A stretch of 64,000 nucleotides of DNA from Amyloporia xantha (GCA_036971615.1 JAYKKR010000004.1:1116001-1180000); one strand, 5' to 3'; positions 30,155-43,180 are shown, counted from the first letter of the stretch. Translations and numbers: made by a program. The notes: generated from the letters alone by a model not told the origin.

Positions 30155-31841
30155 ATGTTTCACGATATTCTCAGCCTGAACGGGAACTACTGCTCCGTAG
30201 CGATGTCAGGTACGTGGGTGGCCTGAGACGACGTACGCGATTGCTCATATAGACATTGAGCTAGCACTCATTTTCTACGATTACATCCTTACGGTCGGTC
30301 AAGAAATTGAATTAATCTGGAACAGCAAAGCGATTGGCGTCAAATACTTGTTTTTCCTGAATCGATTCAACATGTTAGCTTTCGGGATGACTGGTCTTCT
30401 CCTTATATTTCCCTGGGACACGGTGGTGGTACGTGGTCTCGTGCATATCAAGCTGCGTCAGCTGTCCCTGATAAACATTCCCCATAGAGGTATGTTTCGG
30501 TTCTGTATCTGAGGCTTGAGTGCGCTGTCTGAGAAGATCTCAAGCTGTACGGCAGTGAACTGGTCGTGGGCGGCACTTGCGATCTCCTCTATTATTGTAT
30601 GGGCAGGTAAGAAAGATGATTCAAGTATACAATCGTCTGAAATGCTCTCAATTTGCAGCTGTATCGGCACTTCGAGTATATGCTATGAGCGACCGCAACT
30701 GGATGCTTCCTGCGCTAACTCTCATGCTGGCATTGGTCCCTGTCGGCACAGATTTGGTATGATCTGTCACTACAATTCAGACAACTCTTTGCTGACGTGA
30801 CTCCAAGTTTTTGAACGTTAAGACTTCGTATTCCATAGATTTCCCCGAAGGGCTCTGTCTTCCTCAAGACGATTTCTCCCTCGCATCCAGCAGAAAGTAT
30901 GTTGATCTCTAGTGAGCTGTGTTACTGGTAGCTAATACATACTGCAGAGGTGATGTCAATCGAAAGGGTGATCGAAATTTCGATTGACCCCTTCTTCTTT
31001 GAATCAAGCCTTAATTGTCACACGAGTGTCTATGATTATATCCGATCTCATAGTGGTTGTTGTGACTTGGTACAATTCCTATGATATCTGGAATCATCCC
31101 AGGCAAGAGGCAGTCAAATCTTCACTCGCAAGACTACTCTGGAGAGATGGTACGTGAATATCACTTGTGGCCCGTCATGACGATGATATAATTGGTCACA
31201 GGTACGATGTATTTTTGGTTCGTGTCACACCTAGCGATCCAGTCTTCTGAAAATCACTGAGCACATAATTCATGGCCAGCCTCCTCCTTAGCCTGAATAT
31301 CGTACAGATAATTCTATATCTCCGCAATGTAAGCACACTGCATCAGGACCAAAAACGGCTAGTAATGATGATATGTAGATTTTTCAGTCCTTTGGCCTCT
31401 TCATACTTGGGTTTGTCTTTTTCTTACCCATATCACGGACAATGCTGACAGCACGATAGCATTTCAACTATCATCACCTCGCGTCTCATTCTTGACATTC
31501 GTCAAACGCGCTTTACAATAGGGAGTACTTTTCCATCGCAGTCCTCGCACTCTGTCGATTCGACATTGGGAGCCCCGCAATCTCAGTCCCAGCTCTCAGC
31601 CATGATATTTCGCGCTGGATCGCTGGAACTCCAGCCGAGGATACGAGCGCCTGATACGCCAGATCTGCTCACATACAACCGCTGTGACAAGCGGCTTGAT
31701 TGGGGTGTTGATGAACAAATGATGGATGCTTCGGATGGCTGTACTCGAGAAGTTTTGTCGACTTCCGATGGGGAAGTCTCGAGCGCAAGGACAGATCACG
31801 CAGACTCATTCAGTTGCATTTGCGAATCTTCACGGGTATAG
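30155..31841 (+). CDS. DUF6533-type seven-transmembrane protein
   Basis: This is the basidiomycete-specific DUF6533 membrane family, of unknown function and often considered receptor-like. The start MFHDILSLNGNYCSVAM at 30155 follows an in-frame stop. Exon 1 is 30155-30209; exon 2 from 30253 has the family hallmark IELALIFYDYILTVGQEIE, then YLFFLNRFNML. Later exons give AVNWSWAALAISSIIVWA, VSALRVYAMSDRNWMLPA, GLCLPQDDF, VTRVSMIISDLIVVVVTWY and LLSLNIVQIILYL, and the last exon (about 31459-31841) starts with the conserved ISTIITSRLILDIR and ends in a charged cytosolic tail of about 110 residues. About eight short introns (50-60 nt); several middle junctions are approximate. No ligand or partner can be deduced. 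Confidence 0.75.
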
Positions 31842-32643
31842 ATCATCTGGTGGGTCCTCAACTTAGTAAACGGGTTGAATTTGCGTCTCTGACTGCCTCT
31901 ACCAGTACTTGGCAACAGTCCTTTCTGACCCGCCGTCATGTATTATATAGAATTAGATGGCCTAAATATTATTACCGCCTGCAATATAGAGCTGTGTACT
32001 GTTATCTCCACAGAAGCCTGCACTTGCACTATTGGTCGAACCATTTGCGGATAGCGGTGACGTGACTAGGACTCAGGTGTAATGAGATCATGGTATTTTT
32101 GGCGCACGGTCAATGCATAGATGTACATATAACAGATTACAAAAGCGCGAACCACCGGGCCTAGATTTCATGTGGCTTCTGGAGCAGCTGATCGACATCC
32201 TCGGCGTTGAGTGATAGCTGGCTGCCGATGTCATGTACGACTTCGTCTTCCATGTGTTCCCTGAACGTTGATAACTCGGTCCGTCAGCCACAGGGGTCCG
32301 GCTTGCCAAGCTTAGTGTAGAGCTATTGTTATTTTAGAAGCACTCACTCAGCCTTTCCTTTTTTTACGGAACCTACAATTAGACAATTTGTGCACTGGTA
32401 CTTTCAAAATTCAATGCCATCTTTCGCGCGGTCTTTGACTTCGGATGTGACAAAACGCGTGATGTTTGTGACATTTGGCGTTCGTGACAACGCGCCGCGG
32501 CGAAATGTGGGCATACTGCACATGCCACACCTACTTCCTCCTACGACATCGAGGTCTCTTCGCTGGTTGATTTATATTCTAGAGCAGTATAGCATCGTCT
32601 GAAGGACTCTCGTACGGTTGTTCAAGCTGATTGTAAACCCTCG
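31842..32643. other. POL2 upstream region
   Basis: About 800 bp without a supported gene. It contains the cell-cycle-type promoter sites described separately. Confidence 0.4.
32423..32502. promoter_or_regulatory. MCB/E2F-like cluster in the POL2 promoter
   Basis: TTTCGCGCG at about 32422, ACGCGT (the MluI cell-cycle box) at 32455-32460 and ACGCGCCGCGGCGAAA at about 32489-32504 lie 140-220 bp upstream of the POL2 start. ACGCGT/TTCGCGC are the known targets of MBF/E2F-type factors that drive G1/S replication genes in fungi. Function here is inferred from position and identity of the sites. Confidence 0.6.
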
Positions 32644-35600
32644 ATGGCGCGTGGCTCGTTTGGCGGCACATCCCGCAGCGGGAGAGGAAATTCGCGCTTC
32701 AGTTACCGCGGAAACAGTTCATTCCGTGGTGCAAGAGGCAGAGGCAGAGGCCGGGGCAGCGGCAGAGGGCGCAGTGGTGCTCCTTCAGAAGCGCAACCTC
32801 AAAGGGAAGATGACGGTACACAGCTTGCAGAGAGGTTTGAGCAAGTGAGTCTCAACGACGAGGTCGACGAGAAGCTAGGTTTTGCCAGAGTGCAAGAAGG
32901 TCCTCGAAGAGAAGGATGGTTAATCAACATGCATCCAGTGCGCTCTATAACTTAGCTTACAGGAACAAGCTAACGCTGTTGCTTCATAGACACTGGTAAA
33001 GGATGCGGACTGGCCTTCTGGGAAAGCAGCGGTGGATTTCTACTTCATTCAGGACGACGGAGGGATGTTCAAATGCACATTACAGTACGAGCCGTACTTT
33101 CACATTGCTTGCAAGGTCAGTGAAGCGAGAGATTCTCTATGTACCGTCTGACCCGCCTTATAGAGTGGTATGGAGACTGTAATAGAGGAATGGTTGATGA
33201 AGAGATACGAAGCGCACATTTGCCGCATCACGCGGGAGCGTAAAGAAGATCTTCAGCTTCCAAATCACCTCTTAGGCCACCGACGTCTCTATCTGCAGCT
33301 TCATTTCCGTAATGTCTCCGATCTGCTTGCTGTGCGACGCGACATCATGCCGCTCGCACTCGCAAACAGCGCCAAGCTCGATGCCGTTGATGCATATGCT
33401 GAGGTGGTTAATTCTACCGCGAACCCGGGCATCTCTGTCGAACTGGAAGGGGAATGGGGCGCCGAGGGTGATATGGCTTCGGGCGACCGGCGCACACTTG
33501 GCGCGCGTGATAAAGACCCACGCGAGGGCATCATAGACATCCGAGAGTTCGACGTTCCGTACTACCTGCGGGTAGCAATTGACAACGATATCCGGATCGG
33601 TCTGTGGTATGCGGTGACGTTCACCGCGGGACAACCTGCTTTCAAGCAGCTCGTTGAACGTGTCAAGCGTGCGGATCCAGTCGTCATGGCGTACGATATT
33701 GAGACGACCAAGGCTCCTCTCAAGTTCCCCGACCAAGCCATTGACCAAGTTATGATGATTTCGTACATGATAGACGGGCAGGGATTTCTCATCACCAATC
33801 GGGACATCGTGAGTGAAGACATCGAGGACTTTGAGTATACTCCCAGAGAAGGCTATGAGGGACCCTTCACGGTATTCAATGAAGCCGACGAGGTACGTAT
33901 AATAGTATCACCTTGATGTGTATGCCCGCTTACGTGGTTTGCAGGCTGCCACTATTCGACGCTTCTTCTCGCACGTTCAGGACGTGAAGCCTACAGTTAT
34001 GGCTACATTCAACGGCGACTTCTTCGATTTCCCTTTCTTGTGCGCTCGTGCTAAAGTTCACGGCATCGATATGTTTCTCGAGACAGGATTCGCGAAGGAC
34101 TCAGAGGACGAATACAAGAGTCGTACTTGCGTGCACATGGACTGTTTCCGTTGGGTCAAACGTGACTCGTATCTTCCTCAGGGAAGCCAAGGGCTCAAGG
34201 CCGTGACTACTGCGAAGCTTGGTTATGATCCAATTGAACTTGATCCGGAGCTAATGACGCCGTACGTTGTCTCCAGTGTACCTCTATGTACTTACTGACG
34301 CCTATTCTCCCTAAAGATATGCGATGGAACAACCACAGATCCTAGCACAGTATTCCGTCTCAGATGCTGTTGCGACTTACTACCTATACATGAAGTATGT
34401 GCATCCATTCATATTTTCGCTCTGCAACATCATTCCCCTCAATCCGGATGAGGTTCTGCGAAAGGGCAGTGGGACTCTATGCGAAACTCTGCTGATGGTG
34501 GGAGGGAGAACTTTTACATTATTTTGTTATTGTCCTGATTGCGAGCATAGGTTGAGGCGTTCCGAGGAGAAATCATCATGCCAAACAGGCATGAGGATGA
34601 ACATGGCAATATGTACGAAGGACATCTGTTAGCATCGGAAACGTACGTCGGTGGACATGTCGAAGCACTCGAAGCCGGAGTATTCCGCAGCGATATTCCT
34701 ACGCATTTCAAGATTGAGCCTTCAGCTGTCCAGAAGGTGAGAGCCCTCAGCTAACTATCGCACTGTCAAAAGTGCTGATAAGCTCCACCCTAGTTGATCG
34801 ATGAACTCGATGCCGCACTGACATTCTGTATAGTCGAGGAGTCTAAATCTTCCATCGAAAGCGTTACCAATTACGACGAAGTCAAAGGTCAAATTCAAGC
34901 TGCCCTTGAAGAGATGCGGGATAATCCCCAGAGAATGGACAAACCTCTCATTTATCACCTCGATGTCGCCGCCATGTATCCAAATATCATGTTGTCCAAT
35001 CGGCTGCAACCAGACTCCGTCGTCGACGAATCCGTATGTGCGGTCTGCGACTATAACCGTCCAGGGAAAACCTGCGACCGTCGCATGACTTGGGCATGGC
35101 GAGGAGAATTCTTCCCGGCGAGAAGGGACGAGTTCAATATGATCAAACATGCTTTAAATCAGGAGTCGTTTCCTCCTAAGCGCCCTGGCCTTCCCCAGCG
35201 CAAGTTCATGGACCTCTCGGATGCAGAACAGACGGCCTTACTCCATAAGCGACTCGGAGATTACTCACGCAAGGTGTACAAAAAAATCAAGGACACCAAG
35301 GTCGAGAACCGTGAGGCGATCATCTGCCAAAGAGAAAACCCTTTCTATATCGACACCGTGCGTCGCTTCCGGGATCGTCGATACGAATACAAGGGTCTCC
35401 ACAAGACGTGGAAGAAAAATCTCGACACAGTGCTTACCGAACAGCGCTCTATCGCGGAGGTAGACGAGGCGAAGAAGATGATCGTACTCTATGATTCTCT
35501 GCAGCTGGCGCATAAGTGCATCCTGAACTCATTCTACGGGTATGTGATGCGCAAGGGTGCTAGATGGCATTCAATGGAGATGGCTGGTATCACCTGCTTG

Positions 35601-38600
35601 ACTGGTGCGACCATCATTCAAATGGCTCGGCAATTGGTGGAGCAAATTGGTCGACCACTCGAGTTGGATACCGATGGTATCTGGTGTATGCTACCAGGTA
35701 TTTTTCCCGAGAATTTCAAGTTCAAGCTCGCGAATGGCAAGGATCTAGCAGTTTCGTATCCATGCACTATGCTCAACCACCTTGTTCATGCTCAATTCAC
35801 GAATCATCAATATCATGACCTCAATCCTGAGACTGGAGAATACACGATCCACAGCGAAAATTCTATCTTCTTCGAGTTGGATGGACCATACAAGGCGATG
35901 ATCCTACCCTCTTCAAAAGAAGAGGACAAACTGTTAAAAAAGCGATATGCTGTTTTTAATGACGATGGATCACTCGCGGAACTTAAGGGCTTCGAGGTCA
36001 AGCGACGTGGAGAATTGCAGCTCATTAAGATATTCCAATCACAGATCTTCGAGCGATTCCTTCTGGGTAGCACAACGGAAGAATGCTATGCAGCTGTGGC
36101 TCAGGTTGCAGACCGATGGCTTGACGTACTATTCAGCAAAGCCGAAAGCCTAGGAGACGATGAACTAGTGGAGCTCATTGCGGAAAATAGAAGCATGTCG
36201 AAGACTTTAGCGGAGTATGGAGGCCAGAAATCCACATCTATCAGCACGGCAAAACGCTTAGCGGAGTTCTTGGGTGATCAAATGGTGAAAGACAAAGGCC
36301 TAGCGTGTAAATTCATCATTTCAGCCCGACCCATGGGTGCCCCGGTCACAGAACGAGCTGTTCCAGTGGCAATCTTTTCTGCAGAAGATACAGTCAAACG
36401 AACATATCTCCGCAAGTGGCTGAAAGACAACAGTCTCGCCAACTTTGACATTCGCTCAATTCTCGACTGGGACTACTATATTGAACGGTTGGGGTCTGTG
36501 ATCCAGAAGCTCATCACTATCCCTGCTGCTATGCAGAAAGTTACCAATCCTGTCGCTCGTATCAGACACCCAGATTGGTTGCATAGGAGAGTCGCTGCTC
36601 TTGACGACAAATTCCACCAGCACAAGGTGACAGATTTTTTCAGGCCGAGGACTTCCGCAATGGATGATGCGCCCGACATCGAGGATGTGAGCCCCCAAAA
36701 TGCTTACAATGATCGCCCGCGCATAGGAGTCGTGAATCGCAAACCCATCCGTCGAGAAGATACTCCAGAACCACAGGAAGAAGTTGCTGGGTCGTCCAAC
36801 CCTGACAGATATTCCAGTTGGATTGAGAGCATGCGAGCTAAATGGAGCCGCCGTCGCGGTGGTGATATGCATTTGACGGTACCAAAGATTTTCAAAGGTA
36901 TTCCGACGAAACCGAAGACGCACAGCCGCTGGGACATTGTTCAGATTCGTTCAACCAGAGTACCCGGCCGCTTTTCCATGTGGCTCTCTGTGGGTGGAGA
37001 TATGGTCTCCGTACCACTCCGTATTCCGCGCGAGTTTTACCTGCACCTTCGCGTTCCTGCCAAGGCAGATCGGTTCAAAAAAGATATGTATACGTGCGAG
37101 AAGGTAGTACGCGGACTGCCCCGGGATAGACCTTGCAAGGACCTATACAAAATATCCGTACGCGAAGATGTCTATGTGGACGGGCAGGAACACTTCATTG
37201 ACCTAATCAATGACCCCAACGTGGATGGCGTCTTCGAGCTACAGGTAAGTCGATCTCTAAGAGGCCTGTCTGTGAAACGGTCCACTAATATATGTCGACT
37301 CCTAGCTTTCACTCGTCACCCGAGCACTGCTGAAACTAGGCAAGACATGTATCAGTACAATCAGCGGCATGTCGTTGAACAGAGCAGAAGCAATCGGGTT
37401 CGATTTGGACCAATTGGATCGAGTGGGCACTTCCTTGTCAAAACAACGATATCTTGACGAAGGTAGAGCGGGAAAGTACATTTTCCTGTATCATGCTTCT
37501 TCTAGCACCGCCCCGGTACACGTCTTTGCACTCTTCATCCCAGGCAGTCCAGTCAAGCTGCACATAGTCGACCCAGCCACACGCCGACAACCAATACCTC
37601 GTCTGACTGAGCTTTACGACGAACTTGTCAACAAACGGAAACAATCCGGCGGATCTAATATCTCGTTTGACTATCCTCGTAACTGCGAATTCTCCAGTAC
37701 TTACCACGGAAATGATGTTACCGCATTGAAGGCTATCTCGCGAGAGCTCGGTCTGGTCGAATCACAATCATACATCGTGGTGATATCATCCGTAAAGGAG
37801 CAGATGTACTTCGACGCACACGTCCCAAGACTCGCAAAATTTCCGATTCTGTCTATGTCGAAGGCGAAGATACCTCATACATTGGATGTGTTCCCCTGGC
37901 AGACAAGCGTGGCCCAGAAAATGTTAAATCGCTACCTTTCAATGGGTGCATGGCTGGACAGAACGATCGCACTGGCAGACTACTATGACGTGCCCCTGGG
38001 TCATATAGATGGCGATCAGCCCTTGTTTCTTTCCGATATCGACTTCGCACGTCGATTGACTGAACATGACCTGGTCCTTTGGTGGTCACCAGGAGATCGG
38101 CCGGATCTTGGGGGCACAGAAGATGATGTTAGGCCGTCAGAAGAGCTACCCAAGACAGAATTCATGTCTCCCGGATGCTACTCCAATGTTTGCCTGGAAA
38201 TCACCGTGCGCAATCTTGCAGTAAACGCAGTTCTGCACTCTGTCATTGTAAATGAACTCGAAGGCAGCGGAGGTGCCACAGCCTTCGATTCCTCTCATAC
38301 TCTGGATGAATATGCCGGCGGAGAATCCCAGCGGGACCTGACATTAGGTGACTCTAGCGTCTCTCCACAAACATTCTCCATTCTCAAGTCAATGGTTAAG
38401 ACGTGGTTACTCGACAAGATTCAAGGCAATTTCAACAGTCCAGCGACCATTGCAATCGACCATTTCTGGCGCTGGATCAGTTCAAATGCCTCCCACATGT
38501 ACGATCCTAGTATCCATCGATTCGTCCATGGGCTTATGCGCAAGACATTCCTCCAAATGCTGGCGGAATTTAAGCGGTTAGGATCTCATGTCGTATATGC

Positions 38601-39785
38601 GGACCTAAGTCGAATTCTTCTAGTCACATCCAAACCTCCAGGTACTGCGCATGCTTATGCGACTTACATCACGACGGCAGTAACTGCTCACGAGCTGTTC
38701 CAGCACGTGTATCTACACACAGAGCGATTCTATGACTTCATGTTGTTCATGGATCAAGCCAATTTCGGCGGTGTTGTTTGCGAAGATCCGCTGGCCATCG
38801 ATCCTCCTGAGGAGCTAACAATCGAGATGCGATGGAATATCGAAACATTTTTGCCTCCGGCCATCCAGCGCGACTTCCGGAACATCGTACGATTTTTCCT
38901 TGTTGAGCTCTTCAGGACATGCGAGAAGAGTAAAGGCCCAGTTCGGGTTCCCCTGCGCGTCCTTCAGAACGGCGCGCCAGATGCCACGCAGCTAGATGCC
39001 ACGAAGACGAAGGAGTTGGAAGCCAGCCGTGACTTCATCTCCCGCCGTCTTACCCGAAAGCTCCTGAAGACGGTGAGCAAACTCCAAGAACGGCATCGTG
39101 ACGCGATGATGGATGAGGAGGCCTTGGCATACTGGGAGTTTCCTTTGCTACCAGGTTCTCATCTGAACATGACCAACCCTATCCTTGAATTCGCGAAGTT
39201 CGCTTGTGCAGTGTTCGGCTTGGCAAAGGACTATCAGATCGAGGTTGGCCTGCTAAAGCGCAACTTGTTGGACCTGGTCGGTGTACGAGAGTTCGCTAGC
39301 GAAGCCACATTCCACAATCCATGCGAGCCGCTCAGACTGTCCAATGTACCATGTCGGCACTGCGATGCCCTTCGGGACTTCGATTTCTGTCGAGATCCGG
39401 AACTCGTTCCGAACAACCTAGAGGTCAACGCCCGTTGGCACTGTGCCAGTTGTGGTGGCGAATACGATCGCACCATGATCGAGTTCTCCCTTATCCATAT
39501 GGTTTACGACCTCGAGCGCCGCTTTGCTCAGCAGGACCTCCGTTGTTCCAAATGCAAGAGGCTACAATCCGATAATGTCTCACGGCATTGCCAGTGTTCT
39601 GGAACTTATCAGCTCAGTATGAACAAGGCTGACGTGCGCCGTAAGCTGAGGACCATCGTGAACGTAGCCATCGCGCACAATTTGACCCGTCTCAGAGTAT
39701 GTGTGTTTCTTTTCCTCCATACAGCTAAATCTGACGGTCGCTACATCAATAGGAATGCGTCCAGTTCATGCTCACTAACTGGTGA
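32644..39785 (+). CDS. POL2: DNA polymerase epsilon catalytic subunit
   Basis: Leading-strand replicative polymerase with 3'-5' proofreading. Nine exons: 32644-32937, 32990-33115, 33164-33892, 33945-34261, 34317-34497, 34551-34736, 34794-37244, 37306-39696 and 39753-39785; 2235 aa, normal for Pol2. The N-terminus is an RGG/RGR-rich tail (residues 1-50). Exo I DIETT at residues 318-322 (catalytic D318, E320), Exo [11 protein letters not shown], polymerase motif [12 protein letters not shown] (D668) and motif C ELDTDGIW (D903/D905) are intact; each is shifted 28 residues from yeast Pol2. The C-terminal half has the inactive second B-family fold and two cysteine modules: CRHC..CASC from about residue 2111 and CSKC..CQC from about residue 2174. 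The tail ends VQFMLTNW from a 33-nt last exon. Upstream MCB-like sites suggest G1/S control. Confidence 0.97.
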
Positions 39786-40456
39786 CATCTGTATTTGTTG
39801 CATCGTGCCGGACTGTATCCATCTTTCCTTGTTTTGCAATTGCTATTGTGCCACAACAATTGTCTGTATCCATAACTGTATCGCTCCGGCTTGTTGAACA
39901 GATACCAATATTTACCGTGATTGTTGGATTTTTTGAAGCACATGCGGAGCTGAACAGCACCACCCCTATATTCATTTTGAATACATAGCCATGATAATTG
40001 AGAATTTCACAAAAGTATCAGTACGATGCTCTGTAGACAGGATAATCTGGAAATGTAAGGATACATCAACATCTCATGCATTTATCCACAGGGACGTAGC
40101 AAAATCTCAACATGGTATGTAGCTATACAGTCCCACCGCCCAGCAAACCAAACTACTAATATAACAGTGCATGTACGAGTACTTGAGTACAGTAACTTGG
40201 ACATAGCAGCGTTGCGTTAACATCGACGACTGAGACAACAAAGGAAATAGGTACGAGAGGTTGAATATTGACACAGAGAATGGGGAAACACAGCCGACAC
40301 CGCAAGGCTGATAAGATAAAACGGATAAAAAAGACGTAAAACACACAGCAATTGATGACAGAAGCAATAAGTTCGTGAACCTGCGTGACATTTGCTAGAG
40401 GATCACCACCATCAGGTGGGAAAAGGAGGAACAGCTGGCACACGACGTACAGGTTG
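39786..40456. other. Convergent intergenic region
   Basis: 3' flanks of POL2 and the basic nuclear protein gene. Reading frames here overlap on both strands and are not supported. Confidence 0.4.
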
Positions 40457-41206
40457 TCAAGCAGCCGTTTGCTCTGGCGTGGCAGCAGCCTCTGCAGCGG
40501 CTTCTGCCTCTGGCTCTTCATTGATGGTCTCTGGGGCAGGAGCGGAAGCCGCAGCACCATTCTCCTTCTCTTCCTTCCCAACCTGCAACACGATCGCGTC
40601 AGATCAAAAGAATGCTCGTGAGTAGAAGTCTGACCTTGGAGGAGGGCTTCCTCGATCCGGCTCGAGACGCCGGCTTCTTCGCTCCAGTAGTTGAAGGGGG
40701 TTTGGCGGATGTGCGTGAAGCAGGCTTAGCGGAGCCTGCTCGCGACGCCTTTGAAGCGGGCTTGCTAGAGGGCCCGGCGACTTTGGATGCGGGCTTGCTG
40801 GATGTACCAGCCGCCTTGGATGCAGGCTTAGCAGCAGCTTTAGATGGAGGCTTGGAAGCAGCCTTGGACGCAGGCTTGACCTGTAGGGCGATGAGTGGCA
40901 CTGGCAACGTGGATATCAAATCGAACGTACCCTCTTAGCTGGTGGCTGTTCATCGTCAGTGGCGGCACCGTTAGGAACGGCGGCGTCCTCTGCCTCCACA
41001 TCAGATGCGGTCCTCTTTCTACCTTTCACGGGCTTGGGGTCATTTGCGGCGATATCTTCTGGCTTCTCCACTGCCTTGGCCTTCTTTCCGCGAGGTTTAG
41101 CGGGAGCTTTCTTTGGAGCGGGCTCTGCTTTAGGTTGGTCCTTGATGCGGGCAGAGCGGCGAGGTTCTGCAGCGTCGGTGGCGGCAACGGCAGCTTTGCG
41201 AGGCAT
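40457..41206 (-). CDS. Basic Lys/Ala/Pro-rich nuclear protein, histone H1-tail-like
   Basis: Three exons (minus): 40931-41206, 40635-40880 and 40457-40582, all phase 0, 215 aa. It begins MPRKAAVAATDAAEPRRSAR and is dense in KAEPAPKKAP-type segments. The middle exon is built of repeats of the type KPASKA/KPPSKA with SSKPASK variants; the last exon turns acidic (ENGAAASAPAP...EEPEAEAAAEAA). PRGKK and RKR clusters look like AT-hook-type or nuclear-localisation motifs. No globular domain is visible, so it is probably an intrinsically disordered chromatin- or nucleolus-associated protein; the histone H1-like label is compositional only. Two CACGTG sites lie in its promoter. Confidence 0.7.
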
Positions 41207-41314
41207 GTCGAGAGGAGGACAAAGTGGTGGTAAAGGAAAGAGGGGATGGAGGGGACGGGCAGCGTTCCGTGTTGTTTAGTCTTGCTTGAACCCTATTCAC
41301 GATCAACAACTCCA

Positions 41315-41339
41315 GCACGTGCCTCGTGGCTGTCACGTG
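41315..41339. promoter_or_regulatory. Paired CACGTG boxes
   Basis: GCACGTGC at 41315-41322 and TCACGTG at 41333-41339, 110-133 bp upstream of the basic nuclear protein's start codon. bHLH-type sites by sequence; binding is inferred. Confidence 0.5.
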
Positions 41340-41994
41340 AGACACGCGCTGCAAGCCACACACGCGTCATTTTGTGACCTTGCCACCAGTATTGCTGTTT
41401 ACTAGTCTCAAAATTCCGGATAGACGCATAAAATAACTACTCATCCCTTGCTCTGTATCAGCAATATATCCAGGAGTGTTTAGAGCGAGACACAACGACT
41501 CGAACTGACTGCACTCGCCGAGGCTTGAGCGTGATTAGGGCGGTAAATTACGACGAGACTTACTTGCCACAGCAAAGGCCTGTAACAGGCTTCAATATTT
41601 GTTCATTGAGCGATGTACACTCCAAATTGTACAGAAATCAATGATTTGTAACTACGTAAGGTCATAACATCAACCCCGAGATACTCCTTAATGCGGCGCT
41701 CACAGCGCTCGCTATGGGGACCGAACAGACTCTATTGTTTTGGGCAGCTCGCGGGGACGTGAAGCATGCGCGTGAAGCTAGATACGGATTAGTCTCCCGT
41801 AGGCAGACCTTAAATAGTGACCTTTGAGGGGGAGGGGAGGACGGTCACTCTATAGGATACGGATACACGGGCATGAGGCTGAGAAATCGAAGAAAGGATT
41901 ATTGTTTACGTGGACTCAAGAAATTGTGCAAACGATTGAGAGCAGTTCTTATTACGCAGGGGAATATCGAAGTGGATCGTATCTGCGGCCCAGG

Positions 41995-42492
41995 AGGACC
42001 CCGGCGAATCCCCCAAGAGCCTCGATCCCATTTGGTCCGAAAATCGGCCAAAATTTCGAAAATGTTCGATCCAAAAGGCCGAATTTGGGGGGCGTAGGTC
42101 GAAATGTTCGGTGCCATAACGGTCCGAAATGTACCCTCCAGCCCGCATGTCCGATCCTATCAGGGCCGAAATCCGGCCAGTCCTGGCGCGGAAATGGACA
42201 GGCCGGTCAAGCCGACGGGCATCTCCTCAGACGCCTCTTCGGTCCCCTGCCGAATGCTCTTCCGTGATCCAGATGGCGTGCAGACGGCGCCGAACAATTC
42301 CAGCACCGCCCGATGAGCAGATCGGCCTTTTTTGCGAGGCTTTAGCGATTTTAAGAGGTTCGATCCCATTTGGGGCCGAAATTAGGCCTTTTGCCGCGAG
42401 GTTATGTGCCCAAAGTCCGAATTGGGCGTCGGGCGAGGTCCGAACGAAGGTCGATTTGGGATCGAGGCTCTTGGGGGATTCGCCGGGGTCCT
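41995..42492. repeat. Inverted-repeat element with perfect 36-bp arms
   Basis: Sequence 41995-42030 is exactly the reverse complement of 42457-42492. The 426-bp interior carries further degenerate copies of a motif of the form GATCCCATTTGG-N-CCGAAA (near 42023, 42066, 42361). No convincing gene is inside. No target-site duplication could be fixed, so it could be a MITE, part of a satellite, or a foldback element. Confidence 0.65.
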
Positions 42493-42559
42493 GGCCCAGG
42501 GCGCTTCATCGCTGGGGTCAGACAATATATAAGGTTTCGTTGCGCGTCTGCTGGCAGCT

Positions 42560-43180
42560 TTCAACTACGACCACGACAGCCCAAAAGCCGCGAAGCTCAC
42601 ACCGTACAGATTGCGCTGGCAATCATATCTGTGAGCGGGCTAAGGTCTGAGTATTTCATCCCCTCTCCGAATTGACTCTAGCAGAGTCCAGTCTTCACTG
42701 ACTGCGCGGTGTACCAGAAATGTAGCTGTGGTCCTCCTTCGATTTCATCGGAGCCAATACGGTCCTGGAGACTCTACACCTAGCTTCCCGGCTTATGCCC
42801 GTCGCAACATGTAGATGAGGGAGAGGATCCTAAAAGATTCAAATCTAACGATTGATCTCACCAAACTCACAGCGGCTTTGGGATTCATCGCGGGGATAGG
42901 GCAGCAGCTGGGTCTGCGATCACCTCTTTGATTGGTCTCTCCGTGTGCTTGACATCTCGAGTGCACGCGCATGTTTACCAGCCCACTGGGTTGAGCGGCT
43001 GCTGTTGTTAGCGGCCGGAGAGACACAGGGAGAGCGATGACGCAGGCATTGTCTGTCCTTCAGCTCACTTCGCGGCTCGCACGTTAGGCACTTGTGCCGC
43101 TGCGTAACTGGATTCAGACTACTCTTGCGCTGTCGAGGTCGACCAATTTTTTCCTGCGTTCTGTGTTCTTCGCGAGCACA
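42560..43180 (+). repeat. Dispersed repeat, copy 1 (possible solo-LTR-like)
   Basis: Two conserved blocks in this order: block A (42560-42720, including an exact 22-bp match at 42631-42652 and a 15-bp match at 42594-42608) and block B (exact matches at 43058-43081 and 43111-43135). Both recur in inverted orientation at 45590-47340. A TATATAA box at 42526 precedes block A. Origin as an old LTR is an inference only. Confidence 0.65.

Noticed and set aside
33272..33748. 158-codon frame antisense to POL2
   Set aside because: Shadow of a conserved coding exon; no independent promoter or domain.
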